A stretch of DNA of 64,000 nt from Corynebacterium wankanglinii (GTDB lineage: Bacteria > Actinomycetota > Actinomycetes > Mycobacteriales > Mycobacteriaceae), in NCBI GenBank assembly GCA_014490595.1, contig CP061031.1:372001-436000 (forward strand), read 5' to 3'. Shown here piece by piece: positions 55,050-63,660 of this stretch. The notes beneath the pieces are model-generated. The model had not been told where the DNA came from. It saw only the letters and a program-made list of their open reading frames with translations, and did no database searches. Position numbers and translations under genes: made by a program. Position 1 is the first letter of the stretch. Every line of letters begins with the position of its first letter.

Positions 55050-55525
55050 GGTGGCGGCGCCGGGGGCACCAGCTCGTGCTGGCGCTGTACGCGTTCGCGC
55101 TGCTCGGGGGCGTCGCCATGGTCGGTGGCCCCGCGATCAACGACGCGCGCATCCACGCCGACCCCGGCCGCGGCTCCGCCACCGTCACCGAGGTGGGGCG
55201 CTGGCGCACCTACATCGAGTACCAGACGGAGGACGGCCAGCTCGTCTCCCCGCCCGGGGGCGTGCTCTACCCGACGGGGTTGGGGGAGGGCCAGCAGGTG
55301 TGGGTGACGTACGCGAAGTCGAACACGGACCTGGTCAAGGTGGAAGGCCGCGGCTGGGCGCTCGCGCTGCGCCCGGCGCTGTCGGTGCTCGCGGTGGCCA
55401 CGCTCATCGCGGCCGGCGCGTGGGCGGGGGTCAGTCGGTGGGTGCCGGAGGGGCGTCGAGAAGCGAACGCTTCACCGTCGCCGGTACCCCAGCGACGAGG
55501 GTATCGCTCGGGACATCCCGCGTAA
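55046..55525 (+). CDS. DUF3592-type membrane protein
   Basis: About 159 residues. Two membrane spans (residues 9-30 and 112-135) flank a beta domain of about 70 residues ([34 protein letters not shown]) matching DUF3592. The start GTG overlaps the menD stop. The last 30 residues overlap the convergent acetyltransferase-like gene by 95 bp and may be non-native. Confidence 0.65.
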   Translation: MRWRRRGHQLVLALYAFALLGGVAMVGGPAINDARIHADPGRGSATVTEVGRWRTYIEYQTEDGQLVSPPGGVLYPTGLGEGQQVWVTYAKSNTDLVKVEGRGWALALRPALSVLAVATLIAAGAWAGVSRWVPEGRREANASPSPVPQRRGYRSGHPA

Positions 55526-55718
55526 CGACGCTCCCTGCGGCCACCACCACGCGATCCCCGACCGTCACCCCCGGCATGACCATCGCGCCGGCGCCGAACC
55601 AGCAGTCCTCGCCGATGGTGATCGGGCGGGCGCGCTCCCAGCGGCGCGCGTTCGGCTCGTCCCCGCCGGGCAGGTACCACTCGCCGGAGCGGATGCGTTC
55701 CATGTCGTTCTCGTGCAT
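55431..55718 (-). pseudogene. Hexapeptide O-acetyltransferase with in-frame internal deletion
   Basis: A 95-residue product. The first 30 residues (MERIRSGEWYLPGGDEPNA) match the start of maltose/galactoside O-acetyltransferases. They run directly into the last 60 ([33 protein letters not shown]). About 100 residues in between, including the catalytic His region and most left-handed beta-helix coils, are absent. It is unlikely to be active. Confidence 0.65.
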
Positions 55719-55803
55719 GCGGGCCAGGGTAGCGGGGAAAATTCACGCGGCGTTTAACTCCGGTTGGGCCGTGGTTCGCCTGAGTGTGGAAAAGTAAGCA
55801 GAC

Positions 55804-57027
55804 ATGCGTGTGGGAATCGTCGCGGAATCGTTTCTGCCGAACGTCAACGGTGTGACCAACTCGGTGCTGCGGGTGCTCGAGCACCTCAAGCGCGAGGGCC
55901 ATGAGGCGATGGTGGTCGCGCCGGGCGCGCGCGACTTCCAAGATGAGATCCCGGACTACCTCGGCTTCGAGATCGTGCGCGTACCCACGGTGATGGTGCC
56001 GCTCGTGGACTCGCTGCCGATCGGCGTGCCCACCACCACCGTCGCCGCGGCGCTCGCCGGGTTCAAGCCGGACATCATCCACCTGGCTAGCCCCTTCGTC
56101 CTCGGCGGGGCGGGCGCGTTCGCCGCGCGTCAGATCGGGATGCCGGCGGTGGCGCTCTACCAGACGGACGTCGCAGGCTTCGCCACCAAGTACCACCTGC
56201 CCATGGTGGCGAATTTGGCGTGGGACTGGACGCGCACGATCCACAATATGAGTGAGATGACGCTGGCGCCGTCGTCAAGCTATATCCGCGAGCTTGAGGC
56301 GCACGGCATCAAGAACGTGCGCCACTGGGGCCGCGGGGTGGACACCGAGCTGTTCAACCCGGCGAAGCGCTCGGAGGTGCTGCGCCGCGCGTGGGACCCG
56401 ACGGGGGAGAAGAAGATCGTCGGCTTCATCGGGCGGCTGGCGGCGGAGAAGAGTGTCCATCGCCTCGCCCCGCTTGTCGACGATCCTTCGGTCCAACTCG
56501 TCATCGTCGGCGACGGCCCGGAGCGGGATTGCCTAGCGGAGACTCTGCCTTCCGCGGTGTTCACCGGGGCGTTGTCCGGCGAGGAGCTCGCCCGCGCGTA
56601 CGCGTCGCTGGACCTGTTCGTGCACACCGGCGAGTTTGAGACGTTCTGCCAGGCCATCCAGGAGGCCCAGGCATCCGGTGTGCCCACGATCGGCCCGCGC
56701 GCCGGCGGCCCGATTGACCTGATCAAGCACGGCGAGAACGGCCTGCTGCTCGAGGTGCCCACGTTCGAGGCCGAGCTGCCCGACGCCGCGCGCTGGGTGC
56801 TCGACGACGCCCGCCACGCCGACCTGCAGCGCGCCGCCCGCGCGTCCGTGGAGAACAAGACGTGGGCCGCGCTCGGCGACCAGCTGCTGGGTTACTACTC
56901 CGAGGTGCTGGACGCCTACGAGCGCAACGTGGTGCACCTGTTCGGCCGCGACGTGGCCCTGCCGCGCTGGGCGCCGGCACGCCTGGGCCAACCCCGCAGG
57001 CAAGCGCGGCGCGACGACACCGCGTAA
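55804..57027 (+). CDS. GDP-mannose-dependent alpha-mannosyltransferase, MgtA-like
   Basis: A 407-residue GT4 glycosyltransferase. The N-terminal Rossmann segment is VGIVAESFLPNVNGVTNSV. FIGRLAAEKSVHRL and the GT4 EX7E-like segment (ETFCQAIQEAQASGVPTIGPRAGGP) bind the nucleotide sugar. Its position after menD and before ubiE matches the corynebacterial mgtA, which mannosylates glucuronosyl diacylglycerol in lipoglycan synthesis. PimB-like enzymes are the main alternative. Confidence 0.85.
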   Translation: MRVGIVAESFLPNVNGVTNSVLRVLEHLKREGHEAMVVAPGARDFQDEIPDYLGFEIVRVPTVMVPLVDSLPIGVPTTTVAAALAGFKPDIIHLASPFVLGGAGAFAARQIGMPAVALYQTDVAGFATKYHLPMVANLAWDWTRTIHNMSEMTLAPSSSYIRELEAHGIKNVRHWGRGVDTELFNPAKRSEVLRRAWDPTGEKKIVGFIGRLAAEKSVHRLAPLVDDPSVQLVIVGDGPERDCLAETLPSAVFTGALSGEELARAYASLDLFVHTGEFETFCQAIQEAQASGVPTIGPRAGGPIDLIKHGENGLLLEVPTFEAELPDAARWVLDDARHADLQRAARASVENKTWAALGDQLLGYYSEVLDAYERNVVHLFGRDVALPRWAPARLGQPRRQARRDDTA

Positions 57028-57046
57028 GCGCAAGCGCGCCGCCAAG

Positions 57047-57052
57047 TAGAGT
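57047..57052 (+). promoter_or_regulatory. -10 box for leaderless mntR
   Basis: TAGAGT, 7 nt before ATG 57060. Confidence 0.45.
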
Positions 57053-57059
57053 GGCGAGC

Positions 57060-57737
57060 ATGTCCGTCGGCGACCTGTCCACCAGTACCCAGAACTACCT
57101 CAAAGGCATCTGGGCGCTTTCGGAGTGGTCAGATACGCCGGTGACACCGTCGTCAGTGGCCAAGCACCTTGGACTGCGCAAATCCACCGTCTCCGACGGG
57201 GTGCGCAAGCTCGGCGAGCAGGGCCTGGTGGAACATAAGCCCTACGGCGCCGTCGAGCTGACCGACACAGGCCGCACGTACGCGGTGGCGATGATCCGCC
57301 GCCACCGCCTGATTGAAACGTTTTTGGTGGAGGCGTTGGGCTACACCTGGGACCAGGTGCACGACGAGGCCGAAAACCTCGAACACTCGGTGAGCGACTT
57401 TATGGTCGACCGCATCGACGCGTTTTTGGACTACCCCAGCCGCGACCCCCACGGTGACCCCATCCCCTCAGCCAGCGGGCGTGTTGATGCCCCCGAGGCC
57501 GTCCCACTGACCGGCGTGCAGCCGGGGCAGAAGGCCACGATTGAACGCATTGCCGACGACGACCCGAAACTGCTGCAATTCTTCGACAGTCACGGGCTCG
57601 TCGTCGGCGCAACCCTCGAGGTGGGAGAGGGTGCCCCTTACTCCGGCGCGGTCGCGGTCCGGCTTGCCGGCGCGGCGGAGGCGGTGCCGCTCGGCGAGGA
57701 AGCCACGGATTCCGTCTTCGTGCGCGTGGATGCGTAA
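57060..57737 (+). CDS. mntR: DtxR-family metal regulator, manganese type (MntR)
   Basis: A 225-residue protein with the DtxR layout: winged HTH (VAKHLGLRKSTVSDGVRKL), metal/dimer domain and a C-terminal SH3/FeoA-like domain. Compared with DtxR, the site residues RRHRLIE and VHDEAENLEH keep the His and Glu ligands, but the Cys102 position is Glu and the Met10 position is Asn. Loss of that Cys is a mark of Mn-responsive members. The convergent gene next to it encodes a Mn-type ABC permease, which supports MntR. The last 100 bp overlap that gene antisense. Confidence 0.85.
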   Translation: MSVGDLSTSTQNYLKGIWALSEWSDTPVTPSSVAKHLGLRKSTVSDGVRKLGEQGLVEHKPYGAVELTDTGRTYAVAMIRRHRLIETFLVEALGYTWDQVHDEAENLEHSVSDFMVDRIDAFLDYPSRDPHGDPIPSASGRVDAPEAVPLTGVQPGQKATIERIADDDPKLLQFFDSHGLVVGATLEVGEGAPYSGAVAVRLAGAAEAVPLGEEATDSVFVRVDA

Positions 57738-58561
57738 CGACGACCCCGCAGCACCCCATGCGGGCCGAACAGGTACACCACACCAAACACCACACCTTGG
57801 GCGAGCACGATCATGCCGCCAGAGGCCGTGTCCAGGTAGTAGGAGCAGTACAGGCCCACAATCGCACACGCCGCCGACATGGTCGGGGCGATGATCAGCA
57901 TCGTGCCGAATTTGTTGGTGAGCAGGTAGGCGGTCGCACCCGGGATGATCAGCATCGCCACCACCAGGATCACGCCAACGGCCTGGAGTGCCACCACTGA
58001 CGTCAGCGCCAGCAGTGCCAGCAGGGCCGCACCGAGCAGGCGCGGATTCAACCCAATCGCGTGTGCATGGGTGGGATCGAACGCGTAGAGGGTGAAGTCG
58101 CGCCGCTTGAGCACCAGCACGCTCAACACGATCGCTCCCAGGATGGCCACCTGCAGCAGGTCCCCACGGGACACACCAAGCAGATTGCCGAAGATGATGT
58201 GGTTCAGATCCGTGTGCGAAGGGGTTACCGAAATGAGCACGAGCCCCAGCGCGAACATGGTGGTGAACACAATGCCAATGGCCGCATCCTCCTTCACCCG
58301 GGACGTATCGCGCACCAGCCCGATCAGTGCCACCGCAAGGAACCCGAACACCACCGCGCCGACGGCAAACGGCACGCCCAGAATGTAGGCCAGCACCACG
58401 CCGGGCAGGACAGCGTGGCTTACCGCATCGCCCATCAGCGACCAGCCAACCAACACCAGCCAGCACGACAACAGCGCGCAGACAATCGACGCCACCAGCG
58501 AGGTCGCAAGCGCACGCATCATGAACTCGTACCCAAACGGCTCCGTAAGCAGCGCAATCAT
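57638..58561 (-). CDS. Manganese-type ABC importer permease
   Basis: A 307-residue ABC-3 family permease with about eight membrane spans. VGWSLMGDAVSHAVLPG is the conserved family segment. The last 35 residues are Ser/Thr/Ala/Arg-rich, antisense to the mntR 3' end, and probably dispensable. It overlaps the ATPase gene start by 4 bp. Confidence 0.9.
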   Translation of the reverse strand: MIALLTEPFGYEFMMRALATSLVASIVCALLSCWLVLVGWSLMGDAVSHAVLPGVVLAYILGVPFAVGAVVFGFLAVALIGLVRDTSRVKEDAAIGIVFTTMFALGLVLISVTPSHTDLNHIIFGNLLGVSRGDLLQVAILGAIVLSVLVLKRRDFTLYAFDPTHAHAIGLNPRLLGAALLALLALTSVVALQAVGVILVVAMLIIPGATAYLLTNKFGTMLIIAPTMSAACAIVGLYCSYYLDTASGGMIVLAQGVVFGVVYLFGPHGVLRGRRYASTRTKTESVASSPSGTASAAPASRTATAPE

Positions 58562-59283
58562 GCTGACACCCCCATACCGAAGCCCTGTACCAAATTGTCC
58601 GGCTCTAACACCACTTCAGTCGGGGCGTGCATCAACACCCGGCGGTTCAACAGCACTGTCTCCGGCGCGAGCTGGGGCAAGGCAACCAGGTCGTGCGTCA
58701 CCACAAAAATAGTGGTGCCTTCTGCCGCGAGGTCACGCAGCAGCTCAGTGATGGTGGCCTCGGAATGTTTGTCCACGCCGGCGAAGGGTTCGTCGAGAAG
58801 CATGATGCTCGCACCCTGAGCGATACCGCGGGCGATGAAGGCACGCTTCTTCTGGCCACCCGAAAGCTGACCGATCTGGCGGTCTGCGAACGACTCAAGG
58901 TGGGTGCGCTCAAGCGCGCGATCCACAGCCGCAATGTCCTCCGCACGCGCGTGGCGGGTAAAGCCCATGTGGCCGTAGCGGCCCATCATGACCACATCAC
59001 GCACTGTGACCGGGAACTGCCAGTCCACGTCCTCGCTCTGCGGGACGTAGCCCAGCACCTGCGTCTTGCGGGCGCGCATGGGGTCGATGCCGTTGATACG
59101 AACCGTGCCGCGATCCGGCTTGACCAACCCCATGATCGCCTTGAGTAGCGTGGATTTGCCCGCGCCGTTCATCCCGATCAGCCCACAGATACGGCCTGGT
59201 TGGACGCTCAAAGTTGCGCCGTCGAGCGCGACGACGTCGCCGTAGCGCACCGCAACATCGTCAACCGCGATTGCGGGGATCAC
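58558..59283 (-). CDS. Manganese-type ABC importer ATP-binding protein
   Basis: A 241-residue NBD. Walker A is GMNGAGKST, the signature is LSGGQKKRAF, Walker B is SIMLLDEPFAGVD, and the H-loop is VVTHDL. The segment GYVPQSEDVDWQFPVTVRDVV is typical of Mn/Zn ABC ATPases. The GTG start overlaps the binding-protein stop (GTGA). Confidence 0.92.
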   Translation of the reverse strand: MIPAIAVDDVAVRYGDVVALDGATLSVQPGRICGLIGMNGAGKSTLLKAIMGLVKPDRGTVRINGIDPMRARKTQVLGYVPQSEDVDWQFPVTVRDVVMMGRYGHMGFTRHARAEDIAAVDRALERTHLESFADRQIGQLSGGQKKRAFIARGIAQGASIMLLDEPFAGVDKHSEATITELLRDLAAEGTTIFVVTHDLVALPQLAPETVLLNRRVLMHAPTEVVLEPDNLVQGFGMGVSA

Positions 59284-60202
59284 TGCTTGCCCCCGTTCAA
59301 ACCGTCGATGATCACCTTCGTGTCGTGGCGAATCAGATCCAGGTAGGTCGGCACCGGACCGTTTTCCTCAGAAAGCGAATCGACGTAGAGGGTGCCGCCG
59401 TACTCCGCGCCGGTGGCCTTCACGACCTGCATCATCGGCGCGTTAGAGACCGTGGATTCACAGAACACAGACGGGACGTTGTTTCCTTCACAAACTCGAT
59501 CGCGCCGGCGATCTGCTGCGGGGTGGCTTCCTGCTCAGCGTTGACCGGCCAGATGTAGCGCTCGGTCAACTTCGCGTCGCGAGCCAGATAGGAGAACGCA
59601 CCTTCGCAGGTGACCAAGGCGCGCTGCTTGTCGGGGACAGCGGCGAGCTTGGTCTCCAGCTCGTCTTGCACAGCCTGCAGTTCCTGCTTGTATGTTTCGC
59701 CGTTGGCCTTGAAATCATCGGCGTGCTCCGGGTCGAGTTCGCTGAACGCGTCGACGATGTTGTCCACGTACTTCTGCACGTTCACCGGACTCATCCAGGC
59801 GTGCGGGTTGGGCTTGCCGGCGTAGGCGTCCTCCGCGATGTCGATCGGGTCGACACCTTCGCTGACCACGGCGTGGGGCACGTCCAGGTCGGCGACGAAC
59901 TGGGAGAACCAGTTTTCCAGGTTCATGCCGTTGTCCAGGATCAGGTCGGCGTCGGAGGCGCGCGAGATGTCGCCCGGGGTGGGCTCGTAGCCGTGGATTT
60001 CCGCGCCGGGTTTGGTGATGGACTCCACCCGCAGGTGGTCGCCGGCGACGTTCGAAGCGATGTCCTGGATCACCGTGAACGTGGTGAGTACCACGGGGGT
60101 GTCTTTGCCGCCTGCGGCGTCGGCGCTGTCCTGCGAACAGCCTGCGAGGCCGGCAGTTAGCGCAGCCGTGGCGGCGAGCGCGAGCACCTTGGATTTCAGC
60201 AT
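59280..60202 (-). CDS. Manganese-binding lipoprotein, frameshifted
   Basis: About 307 residues of the cluster A-I metal-binding proteins. The lipobox is AGLAGCSQ. The metal ligands are recognisable as His (EIHGYEPTPGD), His (PNPHAWMSP), Glu (TCEGAFSYLA) and Asp (LYVDSLSEENG). The set H-H-E-D is the manganese set, whereas zinc proteins have a third His. One A is missing near 59486; restoring it joins EFVKE to NNVPSVFCEST. AAAGGA precedes ATG 60202. Confidence 0.9.
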
Positions 60203-60238
60203 GTTGGTCCTTTTCTTTCTGTGTACTTTTCCGTGCGG

Positions 60239-60475
60239 TTAGAGAAGCGGCGGCGGGCCGACGCGGTGGGACGTGGCAATGAATCGGTCGAGCTTTTCCG
60301 GGGATTCGTCGTGCAGGTAGACGGCGAGCAGCCGCATCAGGTTGAGCGTGACGTCTTCCGGGTTGGCGCTGGAGCGCACGAGCCGCGCGGACGCGAGGTA
60401 GTCGCCTTCGCGGGCGGTCTCGAACAATGCGATGGCTTCGAGCCATGCGCCCATGTTGGAGTCATCAAGTCCCAT
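60239..60475 (-). CDS. Small hypothetical protein at the head of the Mn operon
   Basis: A 78-residue helical protein of unknown function, without signal peptide, membrane span or metal motif. It is 36 bp upstream of the Mn-binding protein gene on the same strand. TATTAT lies about 8 nt before its ATG and the palindrome lies directly above that. It is therefore the first gene of the presumed MntR-controlled operon. Confidence 0.6.
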   Translation of the reverse strand: MGLDDSNMGAWLEAIALFETAREGDYLASARLVRSSANPEDVTLNLMRLLAVYLHDESPEKLDRFIATSHRVGPPPLL

Positions 60476-60489
60476 ACCGGCGAATAATA

Positions 60490-60509
60490 AAGTTCGGCAC
60501 GCCGAACTT
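60490..60509. promoter_or_regulatory. Palindrome above the Mn operon promoter, candidate MntR operator
   Basis: AAGTTCGGC and GCCGAACTT form a perfect 9-2-9 inverted repeat. It sits just upstream of the TATTAT -10 box (minus strand) of the Mn operon and opposite the start of the menG promoter region. Confidence 0.6.
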
Positions 60510-60554
60510 GCAAGTGTTGTGTTGTCGTACGGCCTCCGTTTGTGGGTGGCAAAG

Positions 60555-60560
60555 TAGACT
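60555..60560 (+). promoter_or_regulatory. -10 box for leaderless menG
   Basis: TAGACT, 8 nt before ATG 60569. Confidence 0.45.
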
Positions 60561-60568
60561 TGCGCACC

Positions 60569-61261
60569 ATGGCCAAGGCGGATCTGGACAAAAAGCCCTT
60601 CGACGTTGCCGGTATGTTCGACGACGTGGGCAAAAACTACGACATCACCAACACCGTGCTGTCGTTCGGCTTGGACAAGTACTGGCGACGTCGCACCCGC
60701 GAGCGCCTGGACTTAAAGCCCGGCGAGCTCGTGCTCGATCTGGCCGCCGGCACCGCCGTGTCCACCGTGGAGCTGGGCAAGTCCGGCGCGTGGGTGGTGG
60801 CCTGCGACTTTTCCCAGGGCATGCTCGCCGCCGGCAAGGACCGCGACGTGCCCAAGGTCGTCGGCGACGCGATGCACCTGCCGTTCGCCGACGAGACCTT
60901 CGACGCGGTGACCATCTCCTACGGCCTGCGCAACGTCCACGACTTCGAGGCCGGCCTGCGGGAGATGGCGCGCGTGACCAAGCCGGGCGGGCGCCTCGCC
61001 GTCAACGAGTTCTCCACGCCCGTCGTGCCCGGCTTCCGCACGCTGTACAAGGAGTACCTGCCGCTCGCGCTGCCGGCGGTGGCGAAGGTGTTCTCCTCGA
61101 ACGCGGAGGCCTACGAGTACCTCGCCGAGTCCATCCGCGCCTGGCCTGGCCAGGAGGAGCTCGCCGCCGCCATCAACGACAACGGGTGGACGGACGCGAG
61201 CTGGCTCAACCTCTCCGGCGGCATCGTCGCGCTGCACAGCGCGGTGAAGCCGGCGCGGTGA
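60569..61261 (+). CDS. menG: Demethylmenaquinone methyltransferase
   Basis: C-methylates demethylmenaquinone to menaquinone; also called ubiE. The protein has 230 residues. The SAM motif I is [35 protein letters not shown] covers the post-I/III region of the UbiE family. ATG 60569 begins [19 protein letters not shown], the usual N-terminus. Confidence 0.95.
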   Translation: MAKADLDKKPFDVAGMFDDVGKNYDITNTVLSFGLDKYWRRRTRERLDLKPGELVLDLAAGTAVSTVELGKSGAWVVACDFSQGMLAAGKDRDVPKVVGDAMHLPFADETFDAVTISYGLRNVHDFEAGLREMARVTKPGGRLAVNEFSTPVVPGFRTLYKEYLPLALPAVAKVFSSNAEAYEYLAESIRAWPGQEELAAAINDNGWTDASWLNLSGGIVALHSAVKPAR

Positions 61262-61268
61262 AGCCGGC

Positions 61269-62489
61269 CTAGCGCGCGTCCCACAGCGGCTCGCCCGGCT
61301 GCGCGCCCCGCGCCGCCCGCCCTGCCAGGCGCCACGCCCGGGCGACGAGGTCCCGGTCCTCGTCCGCGACGAGGTTGCCCATGAGCCGCGCCGCCGCCGG
61401 CATGAGGGTGCGCCCGCCCAGCCCGCGCAGCGCCACCGGCCCGGCGAGCGGCAGGAACTGCGGGTAGGTGAGCAGCCGGGCGAGGGTGCGCGCGAGCGCG
61501 AACGCGTCGCCGTACGTTTCGCGCAGCAGCGCCGGCCACGCGAGCGTGAGGTCGTCGACCTGCCCCATGAGCCCGACGGCGAGCACCGCCGTCTCCAGCC
61601 CGTAGTCGATGCCCTCGCCGTTGAGCGGGTTCACGCACGCCGCCGCGTCGCCCACGAGCGCCCAGTTCGGCCCCGCCACGTTCGACACCGCCCCGCCCAT
61701 CGGCAGCAGCGCCGACGCCACGCGTTCCGGCTCGCCGAGCTGCCACGCCTCGCGCTGCTGCGCGGCGTACTGCGCAAGCAGCTTCTTCGTGTTCACCTTC
61801 GCCGGGCGCGCGTCGGTGGACAGCGCGCCGCAGCCGAGGTTGACGTGCCCGTCGCCGAGCGGGAAGATCCAGCCGTAGCCGGGCTGGATCGCGCCGCCGG
61901 CGTCGCGCAGTTCGACGTGGGAGTGCATCCACGGCTCGCTCGAAAACGGCGAGGCGCAGTAGGAGCGCGCCGCGATGCCGTAGACGTGCTCCTTGTGCCA
62001 GGCGCGCCCGAGGAGTTTGCCAAAGGGGGAGCGCACCCCGTCCGCGACGATCACCCGCCGGGCCCGCACCTCGCCGCGCGGCGTCTCCACGGCGCGGATC
62101 GCCCCGCGCTCGAGCTGCACGCCGGTGGCGGGGCAGCCCTGGCGGATGGTCGCGCCGGCGCGCGCAGCTTCGCCGACAAGCATGGCGTCGAACGTGGCAC
62201 GCGGGGAGGCGGACCCCTCGCCGCGCGGCCACGGCGCCTCGACGTCGCCGCCGTAGCCGTGCAGCTTCAGGCCCCGGTTGCGGTACGCCGGGACGGGGAG
62301 GCCGAGGAGCTCTAGCGTATCGACGGCCCGAGGGGTCAACCCGTCCCCGCAGGTTTTGTCGCGGTGGGCCGGCAGGGCGTCGAGAAGCAATGTGCCCATG
62401 CCGGCGCGCTGCCCGGCGATCGCTGCGGCGGACCCGGCTGGGCCCGCGCCGACGACGACGAGGTCGAAGTACTCACTCACCCGCCACAT
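61269..62489 (-). CDS. menJ: FAD-dependent menaquinone (isoprenoid) reductase, MenJ-like
   Basis: A 406-residue geranylgeranyl-reductase-family flavoprotein. FAD motifs are VVVGAGPAGSAAAIAG, CGDGLTPRA and VGDAAACVNPLNGEGIDYGLE. It lies between menG and a polyprenyl synthase, the same neighbourhood as mycobacterial menJ, which saturates one isoprene unit of menaquinone. Start is ATG 62489; a GTG three codons later is possible. Confidence 0.87.
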   Translation of the reverse strand: MWRVSEYFDLVVVGAGPAGSAAAIAGQRAGMGTLLLDALPAHRDKTCGDGLTPRAVDTLELLGLPVPAYRNRGLKLHGYGGDVEAPWPRGEGSASPRATFDAMLVGEAARAGATIRQGCPATGVQLERGAIRAVETPRGEVRARRVIVADGVRSPFGKLLGRAWHKEHVYGIAARSYCASPFSSEPWMHSHVELRDAGGAIQPGYGWIFPLGDGHVNLGCGALSTDARPAKVNTKKLLAQYAAQQREAWQLGEPERVASALLPMGGAVSNVAGPNWALVGDAAACVNPLNGEGIDYGLETAVLAVGLMGQVDDLTLAWPALLRETYGDAFALARTLARLLTYPQFLPLAGPVALRGLGGRTLMPAAARLMGNLVADEDRDLVARAWRLAGRAARGAQPGEPLWDAR

Positions 62490-62552
62490 TGTGCCAGTGC
62501 CACCCGCTCGTGCGCGGGCGGGGTGGGTTGGGCTACGGTTAGCGTGTTATCC

Positions 62553-62588
62553 ATGTGCCCCTCCAACCTGCAAGGACGTTTTCGATGA
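62553..62588 (+). CDS. 11-residue leader peptide coupled to the prenyl synthase
   Basis: TAGCGT (62540-62545) lies 7 nt before ATG 62553, the leaderless layout seen elsewhere here. The frame encodes MCPSNLQGRFR and stops at TGA 62586, overlapping the synthase ATG 62585 (ATGA). It may serve to bring ribosomes to the synthase start. Confidence 0.4.
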   Translation: MCPSNLQGRFR

Positions 62589-63601
62589 CGCACGGCACCA
62601 CTCCGTCACCGCGCCACGGCTTCAACCTGGACCTAGGCGACGAGGCGCTCAACGCGCGGCTGAACTCCGGGCTGGAGGCGGTGGAGGACAGGCTGCGGGC
62701 CGAGCTGTCCCGCGTGGAAAGCTTCCTCACCGACAAGGTCACGCACCTCGCCGCCGCCGGCGGCAAGCGCTTCCGGCCCATGATGGCGCTGCTGTGCGCG
62801 GAGTTCGGGCCCGACCCACGCAGCGAGAACGTCGTCCGCGGCGCCACCGTCGTGGAGGTGGTGCACCTGGCCACGCTCTACCACGACGACGTTATGGACG
62901 AGGCCGAGCGCCGCCGCGGCGTCGAGTCCGCCAACGCGCGCTGGACGAACACCGTGGCCATCCTCGCCGGCGACATCCTCTTCGCGCACGCGTCGCGGCT
63001 CATGAGCGCGATGGACCTGGACACCGTCGGCCACTTCGCCGACACCTTCGAGAAGCTGGTCACCGGACAGATGCGCGAGACCGTCGGCGCGCAGGGCGGC
63101 GACCCGGTGGAGCACTACCTCACGGTGATCGAGGAGAAGACGGGTGTGCTCATCTCCTCGGCGGCGTACCTCGGCGCGCGGCACGCGGGTGCGGAGGCGG
63201 ACGTCGTGGACCGGTGCGCGCGCATCGGCGACGCGGTGGGGATGGTCTTCCAGATCGTCGACGACATCATCGACATCTTCTCCGACCCCGAACAGTCCGG
63301 CAAGACCCCCGGCACCGACCTGCGCGAGGGCGTGTTCACCCTGCCCGTGCTCTACGCGCTCGAGGAGGACTCCCCGGCCGGGGAGGAGCTGCGCGGCCTG
63401 CTCACGGGCCCGCTTACCGACGACGCCGACGTCGCCCACGCCCTCGACCTCCTCGCGCAGACCGGCGGGCGGGAGCGCGCGTTAGACAAGGCGCGCGAGT
63501 ACCTCGCCGTGGTCGAGGAGGAGCTCGAGGGCCTGCCCGACATTCCGGCGCGCGAGGCGCTGCGCAACATGACCCGCATGACCGTCGAGCGGGTGGGATA
63601 A
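62585..63601 (+). CDS. Polyprenyl diphosphate synthase
   Basis: A 338-residue trans-prenyltransferase. The first aspartate-rich motif is HDDVMDEAERRRG (DDxxD) and the second is VDDIIDIFSD; GGKRFRP precedes them. Placement beside menG and menJ points to synthesis of the menaquinone side chain. ATG 62585 with AAGGACG upstream is chosen; a GTG at 62555 would add ten residues. Confidence 0.92.
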   Translation: MTHGTTPSPRHGFNLDLGDEALNARLNSGLEAVEDRLRAELSRVESFLTDKVTHLAAAGGKRFRPMMALLCAEFGPDPRSENVVRGATVVEVVHLATLYHDDVMDEAERRRGVESANARWTNTVAILAGDILFAHASRLMSAMDLDTVGHFADTFEKLVTGQMRETVGAQGGDPVEHYLTVIEEKTGVLISSAAYLGARHAGAEADVVDRCARIGDAVGMVFQIVDDIIDIFSDPEQSGKTPGTDLREGVFTLPVLYALEEDSPAGEELRGLLTGPLTDDADVAHALDLLAQTGGRERALDKAREYLAVVEEELEGLPDIPAREALRNMTRMTVERVG

Positions 63602-63646
63602 GCAGGCAATTTCCTCCCGTGCGGGGCGTTGTGTAGAGTAAACCCC

Positions 63647-63658
63647 GCACTTCGGTGC
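63647..63658. repeat. UUCG-tetraloop hairpin before tRNA-Tyr
   Basis: GCAC-TTCG-GTGC directly upstream of the tRNA 5' end; may assist 5' processing or end the synthase mRNA. Confidence 0.4.
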
Positions 63659-63660
63659 TT

